Below are positions 53,901 to 59,774 of a stretch of 64,000 bases of DNA, one piece after another. Made by a program: the position numbers and the translations under genes. Source of the DNA: Oscillospiraceae bacterium (GTDB taxonomy: Bacteria; Bacillota; Clostridia; Oscillospirales; Acutalibacteraceae); the NCBI GenBank assembly GCA_015066175.1, contig SVOW01000003.1:147242-211241 (forward strand), given 5' to 3'. Numbering within the stretch: position 1 is the stretch's first letter; every line of letters begins with the position of its first letter. Under the pieces are notes generated by a model that was given only the letters and a program-made list of their open reading frames with translations, did no database searches and was not told the DNA's origin.

Positions 53901-56654
53901 GGTTCACTTGTTGGTGAAATCACTAACAAAACAGAAGCAGAGCCCGTAACAAATTCTTACGCAGCAGGTCTTCTCGGTTACTTCAATCCCGCGCAGGATT
54001 CAATCCTCTTCGGTAAAGTACCGCCAGAGATGAACAAACTTTCAAGCGTTTATGTTGATAAATCACTTGCAGGTCAGGCTTCAAAGGATAGTTTCAAATA
54101 TTCAGCATCACTTTCAAGCATTATGAGCATGAATTATATGCCCGATGCTATGAAGTATGAGGCAACGAATAATCCAAACGGTGCATTTGTAGCAGGTGAC
54201 GCAGCAGAACTTACACTTCCCCAGCTTTCAGCAATCAAGAATGCTGAAAATCATCAGGTTGTTGATGCGGAAGGTAACCTTATCTATGTTGATATTTCTA
54301 AAACAGATAAAGTTGTTACTTACACAATCTTCACGGAAACAGTTGAAGTCGAAGTTGAAGGTGATGGTGAGGACGGAAATATAAAAACAGAAACAGTATC
54401 TGTAAGAAAGTACAGATGTTCAGAAGTCGATGAGAATGGCGAAAATATCATCTACCTTGCAGACGGATCTGACAATGTATGGAAAGATGTAAATAATAAT
54501 AACAAAGTAGATGATGGTGTAGACGAAATGGTTGTTCCCGTTGAAAATCTTAAACTTCAGTATGCAATTTATCTTGAAGGAAAGACAATCATCAGAAACT
54601 ATGATGTAATCAAAGCTTACTCACAGATTTCATCAATGACAATCAAAACTTCACAGAGTCAGTACGCTGACTTCCTTGCTCCCAGTTCATCAGATATAAA
54701 CTTGTATGATGGAGTAGACATTAACTCATCTATCAGTAAAACAGATGGTGTTAACTTCAACCCAACAACAAATATTGTCGGTATCAACAATGGTACTAAT
54801 GCACTTTCAACAGGTGACAGAGGTGGCTTTGATACAGTTAAAGTTAACTATGAAAAAGCAGTTAAACTTTCACGTGGTATGGAAATTAACCCCATGCTTT
54901 ATATTGATGTTGGTGTAAGTAAATCTCTTTCAAAAGCACAGATTAACCCCAACTTCCAAAACGGTATGGGTACTGTGAATAATCCTTACGTAATCACAAG
55001 TAAGGAATCACTTACTTCACTCCATTACTATGGTACAGAAAGTGATCTCTACTTTGTACTTGGTGATGACATTGATATGACAGGTGTTGAAGACTTCCAG
55101 ATTCACCACTTTACAGCAAAACTCAACGATCCTGATTCATTGACAGAAGAAAAGAAAGGTCAGTTTGCAATCCAGAACTTCAAATCATATAAAGTAAATG
55201 AAGATGGAACTATCACAGCAGGTCATGGCGGTCTCTTCGGTACAATCGAAGACGGTGCAGTAGTCAATAACATTGCTCTCACAGCAACAATCAATGGTGA
55301 TGAACAGTACACAGGTGCTCTTGCAAACATCATCAGGAATGCAACTGTTACAAACTGTGTAGTTTCTGCAAACGTAACTTCAACTGCAACAGCTGATGAA
55401 TACGGTAATCCTGCAACAGGTATTTTAGCAGGTAGAGTAAACGATAATGCTGTAATCAGCGGCATCGTTACAACAGGTAACGTAACTGTTTCAGCAGGCG
55501 CAGCAGGTGGCGTAATCGGCTCAGCACAGGATGCAACAATCAGCGAAGTTCTTTCAACTGCAAACGTAGGCGAAGGTAACACAGCAGGTATCGTAGGCGA
55601 TATGGGGGAAAACGCAACACTTGCAAACGCTCTTTACGGCGGTGTTGCAGCAAGCGGTAAACCTATAGTTGCTACTAACAATGCTGGTGAAAATGCAATT
55701 ACTGAAGTTTACTACGATAACCAGACCAATAAGAACATTGGTGAAGAAGATGAAGTAATCGGCATAGGCAAATCAACAAAAGAATGTGAAAAACTTACAT
55801 TCGGTAAAGGCGAAAATGCGAAATTTAAAGTTGTTGGTCAAAGCGGCGGTTACTATCCCGTACCTACAACAATTGCAGGTACAATCGGCGTTGGTAAAGA
55901 ATCATCTCATGAAAGCTATGGTTCAACTGCAGCTCTTGCAGCAGCAACAATGAACTTCTACTTAGGTTCAACCTATGGCCAGATTGGTTACTACACATCA
56001 ATGCAGTTTATAAACACAGCTTCATGTTCAGCAGTTACAGCAACTGAAGAAGGAAACGGCGGATACTTCTCAATCGATCGCGGCGACAAGGTTTATACAA
56101 TCAAAACTGCTAAGTTTAACGAAGAATTGGATCCCGGAATCAGCTTCGGCCTTGAAAATGGCGCAGTAAGAACAGTTTATCCCGGTCTTGTAAGAAATGC
56201 TAACATCTCTTACACAATCGAAAACCCGTCGAATTTCGATGTTTCCGGTAAAACTCTCGGCGTACTTTTTAGAGGTGCTTCGAGCGAAAAAGTAAGTACA
56301 GATGTGGTTCAGGTTCTTAATGATTTCACAAATGAAATCGGCGTTAAACAGGAAGTTGATGCTCTTGCTCTTTCAAAAGATATGGATGGTATCTGTGTAG
56401 GCGAGATGTTACCTGACGGTTATAAGTATAATATAACAGCGGATGTTATTGACGCTGAAGGTAATGTTGTTTATTCGATACCTCAGAATGATATAACTAC
56501 GAAGGAAAATGTTTACGGCACCTTTGTTGTTGTTCCTAACATATCTGATGAACAGAGTGGTGACACCCTTACAAATTTGAGATTTAAACTCACAATTGTC
56601 AAAGAAACAGACAGACCTTGGGGTGTAAACTCAGTAAAAAACATTCTCTGGTAA
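38934..56654 (+). CDS. Giant GLUG-repeat surface protein, 5906 residues
   Basis: Signal peptide about 1-31 (ends A-I-A-A), an acidic Thr-rich region, then sixteen P/S-T-T-Q-A repeats (residues 78-157), a likely glycosylated stalk. From about residue 218 it is built of GLUG-type beta-helical repeats (many G-G-I-V-G-x, A-G-G-I-V-G). At least eight modules start with a common header, G-T-x-x-N-P-Y-x-I then an L-rich helix, Y-x-L-x-x-D-I-D-M and P-I-G: near residues 218, 1244, 1969, 2711, 3403, 4029, 4660 and 5344. The last 260 residues lack GLUG motifs and end N-I-L-W, with no LPxTG, membrane helix or dockerin. GGAGGT lies 10 bases before the ATG. GLUG proteins act as adhesins or surface fibres; attachment here must use another route. 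Confidence 0.9.
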   Translation: MDKKLLKRLISLVLTGGVFLSSTGVYTAIAATEDPYTSEYTSALEESTVPATGTIVNEVETTVPQATETVVVPETMPPTTQAPTTQAPTTQAPTTQAPTTQAPTTQAPTTQAPTTQAPTTQAPTTQAPTTQAPTTQAPTTQASTTQAPTTQAPTTQAPVTRPPVDEDLEWLETTEPDETTTSAPETGKPKPDFEVNTQQNANNTANAWVGVDGTTANMGTESNPYAVSSVEFFLAMSELINDTGNANKYFKLTADIDFSTTTIDQTLLGNLAEHHGIGGTLVSVKPEVSSESNVFFHLDGNNKKITNVTMNLNSFNSLSIFGYVNSASTITNLTVSKVNITNGYSDAQAAGIILKNEGTVKDCMFTEIVLDTTVSTKKAESFYPDYVTLRTYSGTAIVVDNSGVIDSETKYDLGSLTVTAENVTVRTSRPYAGSMVAQNRGKINKVRVRNITVHGNVTESDYVGGLVGSNATQRTSSSTGMYYCEIQLHNDSLGVKGADKVGYLVGYNTGRIQYANVTGRFKTNEKASSTKYDLLVTGESAAGGIVGDNTGDVQLCTATNVGVYFADETDGAIYGGIAGKSTYSIRNCIATGSTAGEGDASAITRYIGGIVGYGDEGNNFGVQNCYALVKIIDSKVPLGAIVGWGGDTAYKKNRVRNVFYSSIISSRPSPVSYGGAGESEGDLTFTKPYTVATRSDIIRREVNVSTSAFGFSGWGTAEISTIGSVFSGTQNDSYYTLSGLGTSEITYVLIDNAKNDRTTVYYNVDITIPSSAGIGANKDGTLLEDQPMELGILNSLNSQNGYTSDGFVGTKDNPIVLGPSDINMLYYAPAAHFTAKDANSNLVANDTNFTAPSATFWGTIDLKGGKIELSCNKGLFKGIYGSRDDSLQNNDDTIHKSDPGYDQESSPENLANGVIRNLTVEIELPNGSTDYKREISTVFGNVCNATMRDTNVTFNSAIEIWPQEENTGLFAKAIYGNSYLYACYVDSNYVNGMQSSSIHTSHDGVSGFVGVIDAEKAIIDNCGADIPIFPEKQSMQNIGIFVGEIKSLEGGYIQNCYASGALVKTGGSFQASSCNLFAGKISSDSDETKIYNCYYSPSYMYTNGVYKDGIMTGIKAGSFTGSCKIWSFQMQNASTQLWGDISVKVSAAEDKLYLESISNIDRYSIESYDTLTGDLNTHFTATSSNEIVLDPGSFYWDNQCRKVYVRTTFSGDKNASASITARHNATGLAAKLTVFNSSDLETVDGYYIIETPAELYYLSANQTKLISGSTEYMYMSSESKIRLAADIDMSGYTIEPIGNGKNHFKGEFDGAGYTISNLNFGPDNLDHALFGYVQGATIKNLTIDNANIEGTSYTGAIVGTVYDYANINSCKVTNSVISGQNHVGGIVGGINAKSGAQATQIINCTVENTTVTSTKNANEHGYVGGIIGGTSMNGDDGCYAEITGCKVIDSTIESKAYGAGGVVGYAPDTNNKISSCEVTGTTVTSGNASNGITHASLGAVAGAFGGATLENCTVTSCTITGECASGVVGRLINEAGTTSTISGCTVTDSIITAPDIAGGILAQVSAYATSSCWGDKVVENCKVSADTTVKALVAGGIVGNVQQFSDKNLTVSGCTNLGTIETTGRKGSITDAAGGIVGRLQSGLQTPGILITVCLSQGTLKGNSNLGGIIGMNNANAHTGANKLIKDCYVTTEFESSNLAVVKGLAIGYVGAAKSSSANLADNVVYSSLNTREVLFGNIEPAQQTGGFDMNKGADQTKGGITVDFAKINTNLYANRLPYYANAIMNYGEGEMMGETNVIELKTNYYVNKSGYDGYTTKLSCKYGGLTYTLRQNAAALTQLTVPHFSVGNLPVLMGTDGTEFSYPAGTPDDPIFTTTASKSKILVGFSTSGRDAEGNVTGEPSISVDSKTNKVNYNQLTDVSIQTFDRKCEATVKTTYTGIINGETVKFDVGFKVVVNGEHKFDYDGVGDPGTANNPFYIYTAEDLLAIKQHHDNPSENDIYKDNPDFYYEAYYEVMNDIDMTEELDSRSFAPIGTADEPFKGTITTKANSETGLNEHYKISGLVINNPSANDDYAYNNSYTPSGGTPEYSDALGLFGYTDGATISNIELENVNILSVPGSANSFLGTKSGALVGVAENTTIENVKVTGISSVAIEGSFGGRAGAVGGIVGWAGDNVVMKDVSVIGVNNDDRSMVKGQYCVGGIVGLASNATGCSITNAVVQYVNVIDLASSGVSIAGGIAGQYSGIITGSTENRIKVDNVSVTGTVVGGVVGSGNVSNESNLKHGLTLELIDVTNTNVEVTDTVRADPNAGPNGIAGGILGQSCDSYQYYITDCTVDEASAVTSGYCAGGIVGHASNRGVGEKESCLIISNCKASATIKQLNAANKGSLDKGGTIDSKTGAGAVIGVIASGSLVMNEDTKAPQIQIKNVTAGGEIAGTCNVGGIIGKFAVYQLHLNELNQPIIHDCIVTVKIGPVLDEEGKDVLGATDRFGVIIGSVDGNTKNSNSVTGVEPNRLTPFPEYDTDGNVVEYSVRPFDKIFYSSYTAGNYDLYGISEIKNYQDSVRDVFFNTIYDVNNVVHNYVQPDKTTVQIPVGIVKDGTIDPENPSATYQLFGNKKVYAFSEDFMAILDANDGFGTPYGFTIAGEDFELVETDGVQSSDKGIFEVVPNPYGGSNPYKIQVNKYDAADLVFTYTNGLQIAIPIICGVKVDGSGTVDKPFKVPDADTLALMVPILSSYDTYFVQTADINMEKANFPIMEIGDFGGCIYDGGGHSITGYNISVDSSTIPYGIFGKVSGVRYKVDNNGNQVLDENGNPIIIPNIQNVTFIDCSVNSGNCEAGTGIAIGELADGATVSNIKVTGGENNSSSATSKLGNVGGAIGTVTGASTVNGVTVENTTVSTEKGSAGGAIGTVVNDTAVINSPVVKNTTVTSGSVNTDGTYLGGTTEDIAGGIVAQARGTITGPAATTDEDGNPVYVNAVEGVTVRALIAGGAVGAVYKTNQGEAEDVTHELTLKDIRVSGVEVTAKSADGTRATSGAGLLGFARAKTEVTLDNCYVNNITKDENTTEDKSSLITSQGGVSYGAGAVANVDENVIKLELIDVESYAEVNAVEARSDGDSVVYAASLVAYINNAPTILTFNGCVAGGEITGHAMNTFVGGAIGGFNVDDNPENDAEEGNTENHNIDIEITDALFINGVISAELECIDGTTPSTNKAIHRRGKFIARYGVNMFKEENFSTMFSNNYYSTYPQDIAFFATETGSSTIDSWIGDEQFKDVNKDNLKIGSGSDWNDVAIISDDGTPAKLYVKFSSEFAEIKYGSQYGISENCKKSSASGGLVFEGVTDASGNPIFTGPDDVTLLDVNPEDDTVISFEVSAGAPAAETLIAEYTCGLKTTAQIISVEIFGTGTESDPFLIENPTQLRIVAYLANSGKYFRQIKDINLEGSYNEQSAENQTNTDAWIHYNSGNFYAPIGTDSSPFNGVYDGQGYKITGVKSNRENQDDVGVFGVVKPNSAGEALVPTIKNLHVELMAPDQKANGILGDENVGGIAGRIENSVIENCSVTVGTVTGKQNVGGIVGNFTSSQIINCFTQSDVNAINSEVAPYAGGIVGYVTDAVNFNSTISGCFASGSIYASTKDTTGNDRSNAAGIVAYLENSTNLVVNNCLFTGTTSSGYGIVGKQGYTNFKMTISNCIDAGQNVAMENDKFVKIPTAVASSTTLGTGTITKSNLYYDSALLKVNTDVDEAGKEILGKITGKPTSELITTNVMADVKDENGNNLWQKIDGHYPVPVVSQIDIVTYARDDKGNVVTEIVEDDKGNEKEIPVVSATSKDQIDLYSDAYAKFLSAPIQTSETEEESDIKKVAYGQGLVYPVTLLTNVDGNKVTYSSSIFDTTDTVSYDSDDLKAFDTKLYGAPKVDEQGKPILNEDGTYPVDENGAIISNKNVDLLFGDDAEKGKTTVYRNIFDTTKGIAERGNFETKPTKNTFVNAGAASGGVFSNKEAYYNAQVPVVFATATINGVEVQRDIKIPLSYGTTYCIATQRQLYALGKAEYELATGTKFSKYYGSTYNYKLITDIDCGDNTTLFTPIGLYETGTDGNGEGYTGQFDGSGHTIKNLKIKQTGKDFVGMFAMVSKAMSGPNVAYGACVKNLTLETPTVEAISETSGGQQKGGNYVGALVGYVKGSGDIVIENCHVIGNVEYKVDEKGETVFDENDNPIVEAYHGEVRGDGSYVGGLIGRVQYPSTVIRSCSSSVFVSGSRDAVGGLIGNSGATITSCYATGNVVCDYIYNNSNETKLYGVGGLIGIMSDGTVSQSFASGNVEVKAFTEGNNRFVDGTLGIGGFVGVLDEVNTYDSESKEFVPFEGDAITECFSGGNVKFGTINETSAIRPYLSTAIVGIGGFSGVNKEGIAHVYSSAAVNATFADITARNADASYGVGIGGVAGVALGNVQDVYSSGSVAPAYSSIDSTENPNNCYFGKGGTVGTKMNSGATVMYCYYDSWTNTDPTLTSIGGQANNQEARGLTTLELTSGKKPANTNFSDAWGFTPNAYPYLIKLLKEDSDDYIKTNSILSVVCVNVAYDDVSAKTGAGITQALTVPSEFKYTDENKEHVYKLDWAGATLSGNLAAIRRTRNTREYVDVVAQIVGYEQYATRVYSRLCADMKGTFEQPYLIGSEDDLDHMNMTADELAAAKETFTGFYDQWATPLGEGNEQVEGTVYYQLMSNIEVDETVRPIPDAPDSYTYSVTVSDAEGNSTTENKTFNYKGFVLKGNGYSIKNVNTTDYYFDTIDKDSIISNVIFENFTFTGNNSAVVGTNKGLLQDVYVKATIGDGTADISNAAGLVDTNDVSDSQMVVYENEDGKLVEKPVYDHNGKPVMCGTIDGCMVDATIKGALSNVGVMAVTNNGTIKNSGTAGTLDTSTTDTTISGIGAFVVSNNKTVEDSFSMADVNVLAEENATVNHVSGFAAINEGTMDGVYTRSAISFANTPADTLTVGSLVGEITNKTEAEPVTNSYAAGLLGYFNPAQDSILFGKVPPEMNKLSSVYVDKSLAGQASKDSFKYSASLSSIMSMNYMPDAMKYEATNNPNGAFVAGDAAELTLPQLSAIKNAENHQVVDAEGNLIYVDISKTDKVVTYTIFTETVEVEVEGDGEDGNIKTETVSVRKYRCSEVDENGENIIYLADGSDNVWKDVNNNNKVDDGVDEMVVPVENLKLQYAIYLEGKTIIRNYDVIKAYSQISSMTIKTSQSQYADFLAPSSSDINLYDGVDINSSISKTDGVNFNPTTNIVGINNGTNALSTGDRGGFDTVKVNYEKAVKLSRGMEINPMLYIDVGVSKSLSKAQINPNFQNGMGTVNNPYVITSKESLTSLHYYGTESDLYFVLGDDIDMTGVEDFQIHHFTAKLNDPDSLTEEKKGQFAIQNFKSYKVNEDGTITAGHGGLFGTIEDGAVVNNIALTATINGDEQYTGALANIIRNATVTNCVVSANVTSTATADEYGNPATGILAGRVNDNAVISGIVTTGNVTVSAGAAGGVIGSAQDATISEVLSTANVGEGNTAGIVGDMGENATLANALYGGVAASGKPIVATNNAGENAITEVYYDNQTNKNIGEEDEVIGIGKSTKECEKLTFGKGENAKFKVVGQSGGYYPVPTTIAGTIGVGKESSHESYGSTAALAAATMNFYLGSTYGQIGYYTSMQFINTASCSAVTATEEGNGGYFSIDRGDKVYTIKTAKFNEELDPGISFGLENGAVRTVYPGLVRNANISYTIENPSNFDVSGKTLGVLFRGASSEKVSTDVVQVLNDFTNEIGVKQEVDALALSKDMDGICVGEMLPDGYKYNITADVIDAEGNVVYSIPQNDITTKENVYGTFVVVPNISDEQSGDTLTNLRFKLTIVKETDRPWGVNSVKNILW
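39165..39404 (+). repeat. Sixteen 15-bp tandem repeats encoding P-T-T-Q-A
   Basis: Consensus CCY-ACA-ACW-CAG-GCW, sixteen units, one encoding S-T-T-Q-A. Units differ mainly at third codon positions. In-frame slippage would lengthen or shorten the stalk without breaking the gene. Confidence 0.95.
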
Positions 56655-56675
56655 AAGAGAAACACAAAATTTAAA

Positions 56676-56705
56676 GCAGGGGAGAAGATAAAAATTCTCC
56701 CCTGC
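56676..56705 (+). other. Strong intercistronic hairpin without T tract
   Basis: Perfect 11-bp stem GCAGGGGAGAA / TTCTCCCCTGC with an 8-base loop, 21 bases after the giant gene. The following bases are AGGAAAAGAAATTT, so it is not a classic terminator. It may protect the 3' end of the giant mRNA or slow read-through into the next gene. Confidence 0.7.
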
Positions 56706-56740
56706 AGGAAAAGAAATTTCAGCAAAGAGAGGTAAGTAAA

Positions 56741-57394
56741 ATGGCTAAGAAGAAAAATAACAAATCTGCCAAAAGCCTGATAATGCTTGTTGCAACGGGT
56801 TTGACTTTGGTAGTGGCTACTCTTTGCTGGTTTTCAATTATGGACAGAAGTGAAATAGAAAAACTTGATAACGTAATCGTAAAAAATGAAAATTCTTCAA
56901 AGGCAAAGATTTATTACGGCGCAGATGAAAACGGAAATATAGTAGCAAGTTCGGACGAAATTAGTAAGTATTGTCAGGTTGATGGTAACGAAATACTTCT
57001 TGAAAATATGGTCCCGGGAGCAGAATATTCCTATAAAGCAGTTTTTCCCTCATGTTCAGAAGGACAGACAATAACGTTAACTTTCACCGGTGTTCAAGAT
57101 AACGGTCTTGCAGAGAAGATCGAGGTTTATGGAAATGTTAGTTCTTTTGAAAGTGACGATAATATAATAAATGATACAAACCATGCAACAGAAATGAAAC
57201 TCGAGAAACTCAGAAATGGCGATATAAAGGTAATTGAAAGTGAAATAAAAAGCAAAGGAAAATATGTAGTATACTTTTCTTTTAAATTTTCGGATGATGC
57301 GGAACTTAGCACAACAGAAAATAGCATTGGTTACGAAAATAAATCATTAAAGATAACAAGCATTGATGCTGTTGTGAGCAGCACAGCAAATTAA
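56741..57394 (+). CDS. Small exported protein with SipW-type signal
   Basis: 217 residues. A basic start (K-K-K-N-N-K-S-A-K) and a hydrophobic helix (about 12-29) end T-L-C-W-F (residues 27-31), the same T-x-[AC]-[WY]-F signature as four other exported proteins here. The remainder is about 185 acidic, beta-rich residues (V-P-G-A-E-Y-S-Y-K-A-V-F near the middle) without a domain I recognise. GAGAGG precedes the ATG. The next gene, 26 bases on, encodes a SipW-like peptidase that probably processes it. A minor fibre subunit or tip protein is a reasonable inference. Confidence 0.75.
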   Translation: MAKKKNNKSAKSLIMLVATGLTLVVATLCWFSIMDRSEIEKLDNVIVKNENSSKAKIYYGADENGNIVASSDEISKYCQVDGNEILLENMVPGAEYSYKAVFPSCSEGQTITLTFTGVQDNGLAEKIEVYGNVSSFESDDNIINDTNHATEMKLEKLRNGDIKVIESEIKSKGKYVVYFSFKFSDDAELSTTENSIGYENKSLKITSIDAVVSSTAN

Positions 57395-57420
57395 TATAAA
57401 ATAGTGAGATAAGTATTGCA

Positions 57421-58005
57421 ATGAAAATTATCAAAAAGTTAGTATCAATTATTTCAGCAATAGTTTTTGTGGTTTGTTTGCTTTTATTGGCGGTTGTTCT
57501 TATGACTCCCAAAGGTGCAGACGGCTCAAAAACGGTCAATATTGCAGGGTACAGCGTTATGACCGTTGTTTCCCCAAGTATGGAGCCTGAATATAAAATA
57601 GGCGACATTGTAATAACCAAGAAAACAGATGCAAGTGAGTTAAAGAAAGGTGATGTAATCACATTTTCATCCCTTGACCCTGAGTTAAATGGTGGTCTTG
57701 TAACTCATCGCATTAACAATATTATTGAGGAAAATGGCGAAACAAAGTTTGAAACTAAAGGCGATGCCAACAAAATTGTTGACTCTGATTTAGTTACTGA
57801 AGACAGAATCTACGGTAAAGTGCAGTTTAAAATACCTGCCGTTGGTAAAGCAGTAAACTTCCTTCAGACAAACAGAGCAGCATTTTTCCTGATTATCATT
57901 CTTCCTATGCTTGTGATTATGGCATTTGAAGTGAAAGATATAATTAAAATTGCACGTAGCGGTGACGAAGATGAAAGCGAAGAAGATAAAAAAGATAGCA
58001 AGTAA
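57421..58005 (+). CDS. Signal peptidase I, SipW (ER-type) subfamily, copy 2
   Basis: 194 residues. N-terminal membrane helix (about 8-28), catalytic S53 in V-S-P-S-M-E-P, H96 in V-T-H-R-I-N, box T-K-G-D-A, and a C-terminal membrane helix (about 155-175) with a short Asp/Glu/Lys tail. Membrane topology is as in SipW. The ribosome site is weak (GTGAG); translation is probably coupled to the preceding gene. The next peptidase gene starts inside its last 12 codons. Confidence 0.9.
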   Translation: MKIIKKLVSIISAIVFVVCLLLLAVVLMTPKGADGSKTVNIAGYSVMTVVSPSMEPEYKIGDIVITKKTDASELKKGDVITFSSLDPELNGGLVTHRINNIIEENGETKFETKGDANKIVDSDLVTEDRIYGKVQFKIPAVGKAVNFLQTNRAAFFLIIILPMLVIMAFEVKDIIKIARSGDEDESEEDKKDSK

Positions 58006-58483
58006 TATTTTTACAACGTTTATAATTCTTCTGTCTTTAGTGCTGATTACTATCGGACTTTTGCCACACGTGACAGAATATGAAGGCTATTATGTTATTT
58101 CAGACAGTATGAGTCCGGCAATTAAAAAAGGTGACCTTGTTTTCACAAAGGAAGTTGCTTTTGAAGAAATTGAAGAAGGTGACGTGCTCACTTTCACAAG
58201 AGAAGGTAGCGAAAAGTGGTTTTCTCACCGTGTTGTAAAAATCAACAATGTGGAAAAATCTTTCAGAACAAAAGGTGACCACAACAACGTTGAAGACCCG
58301 GGTTACACATCTTATGATGCAGTTGTAGGCAGAGTGGAAAAGAAAATTCCTGTTGTAGGATATTTTTCCTTTATGCTTTCAACCTTATGGGGCAAAATTA
58401 TTTTAGCAATAGTTTATGTTTTGTATATAGCATTTGAAATTGACAATGCCACTCTGAAGAAATCAAGAAAGAAGGAAGGTTGA
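57971..58483 (+). CDS. Signal peptidase I, SipW (ER-type) subfamily, copy 3
   Basis: 170 residues. Start ATG 57971, 6 bases after GGTG; a longer reading from 57950 has no ribosome site. It overlaps the end of copy 2 by 35 bases in another frame. Membrane helix about 12-32, catalytic S46 in I-S-D-S-M-S-P, H86 in F-S-H-R-V-V, box T-K-G-D-H and a C-terminal helix. The catalytic neighbourhood (S-M-S-P instead of S-M-E-P) differs from copies 1 and 2, which may reflect a different substrate. It precedes the exported protein at 58489 by 5 bases. Confidence 0.9.
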   Translation: MKAKKIKKIASNIFTTFIILLSLVLITIGLLPHVTEYEGYYVISDSMSPAIKKGDLVFTKEVAFEEIEEGDVLTFTREGSEKWFSHRVVKINNVEKSFRTKGDHNNVEDPGYTSYDAVVGRVEKKIPVVGYFSFMLSTLWGKIILAIVYVLYIAFEIDNATLKKSRKKEG

Positions 58484-58488
58484 CAAGG

Positions 58489-59250
58489 ATGAAAAAGAGA
58501 ATACTTTGTGTGATACTTTCCCTTGTGGCGGTATTCCGTTTTATGGGTTTTAATGCAACTGAAGCATGGTTCGGCAGCGGTGAAAACAAGAGTATGATTT
58601 TAAAATCAGGCGACCTTGATTTTACTGCATCAGGTGACCTTGCTCTTTCAGAAGATGAAAAAGATCTGATTCTTCCGGGTGCAGAGCTTGACCTTAAAGA
58701 GGCGATTGTAATAACAAACCTTTCAACAATTGATACCGAACTTCGTGTCCGTGTTGAATGTACATATGTTGATAAAGATGGTGTAAAATCACAGCCTTTC
58801 CCATGGATAGAGTTTGTAAACCAAGAAGATACTGAAAGTAAATGGTATGTTGATGAAAATGATGGTTGTATTTACTATTGTCCTAATGGAGCAAACAGCA
58901 CAGACAGAAGAATTCCTGCAACTGAAGGAAAGCCAACTGAAACCACAACTGTTGCTGAAACTACAACAGAAGCAGAAACAGAAGCAACAACCGATGGCGG
59001 TGCAGTAGTAGATAATGAAGTAACAGAAACTACAACAAGAGTTTATGCTAAAAACGAAATTCCCCTTGCAGGCACAATCATAATAAGCGGAGATGTGCCT
59101 ATTGATTTGCAGGGTAAAGAAATGACAATCAAGTTTATCCTTGAAGCGAAACAGGCAGATTTCCTTACATGGGAGCAATTTGACAACCTTGGAGATGAAT
59201 CTGTATCTGAAGTACCAAGCGAAGCAACAAGTGAAGAGACAAGCGAATGA
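58489..59250 (+). CDS. TasA/camelysin-like exported protein with Thr-rich insert
   Basis: 253 residues. Signal helix ending N-A-T-E-A-W-F-G-S-G (residues 22-31), then L-K-S-G-D-L-D-F-T-A-S-G, which follows the early mature sequence of TasA-type proteins (S-G-x-L-D-L). A beta-rich body is interrupted at about 145-185 by a T-E-T-T-T-x-A-E-T-T-T repeat region, and the C-terminus is Ser/Glu-rich (S-E-V-P-S-E-A-T-S-E). Start ATG 58489, 9 bases after GGAAGG. Its last codons overlap the next peptidase gene (ATGA). Confidence 0.78.
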   Translation: MKKRILCVILSLVAVFRFMGFNATEAWFGSGENKSMILKSGDLDFTASGDLALSEDEKDLILPGAELDLKEAIVITNLSTIDTELRVRVECTYVDKDGVKSQPFPWIEFVNQEDTESKWYVDENDGCIYYCPNGANSTDRRIPATEGKPTETTTVAETTTEAETEATTDGGAVVDNEVTETTTRVYAKNEIPLAGTIIISGDVPIDLQGKEMTIKFILEAKQADFLTWEQFDNLGDESVSEVPSEATSEETSE

Positions 59251-59774
59251 ATAGAATTTTAAGAGTATTACGAAATGCATTTTATATTGTTGTAGCAGGT
59301 CTGGTTATTTTTATAGCTGTTGTAACAATCTGTGGCGTAAAAGGTTATTCTGTTGCATCAAACAGTATGCAGCCTGAGTTCAGCAAAGGTGACGTTGTTT
59401 TTGTAAAAGAAACACCCTTTGCAGAACTTGAAAAAGGCGATATTGTTACAGTTGAATTTAAAGTAAAAGACGGCACAACATATACTCACAGAATCGTTTC
59501 GATTGATTATGATAAAAAAGAAATAAAAACAGCAGGCGATAAAACAGGCCTTGTTGATACGGAAAGTGCAACTGCTGACCAGATTAAAGGCAAAGTGTGG
59601 TTTTCAGTACCGTTTTTAGGTTATCTTTCATTATGGCTGACAAACTCAAACTATGTTGTAATTATCGCAATTGCAGTGCTTGCAGTTATGTTAATCGGTT
59701 TTGTGGCAGGCAAAGTTTATAAAAATAAGACGAGAGGTGATAAAAATGAGCACAGCGAAGAAAAGAACAATTAA
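59247..59774 (+). CDS. Signal peptidase I, SipW (ER-type) subfamily, copy 4
   Basis: 175 residues. Its ATG overlaps the TGA of the preceding gene (4 bases), showing coupling. Membrane helix about 11-30, catalytic S40 in S-N-S-M-Q-P-E-F, H81 in Y-T-H-R-I-V, box T-A-G-D-K and a C-terminal helix (about 140-160). S-M-Q-P again varies from the other copies. It is flanked on both sides by exported proteins carrying the T-x-[AC]-[WY]-F signal. Confidence 0.9.
   Translation: MNRILRVLRNAFYIVVAGLVIFIAVVTICGVKGYSVASNSMQPEFSKGDVVFVKETPFAELEKGDIVTVEFKVKDGTTYTHRIVSIDYDKKEIKTAGDKTGLVDTESATADQIKGKVWFSVPFLGYLSLWLTNSNYVVIIAIAVLAVMLIGFVAGKVYKNKTRGDKNEHSEEKNN

Noticed and set aside
38934..56654. Several genes misread as one giant frame
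   Set aside because: One uninterrupted frame with a single signal peptide at the front, recurring headers throughout and no internal ribosome sites followed by signal peptides supports one gene.
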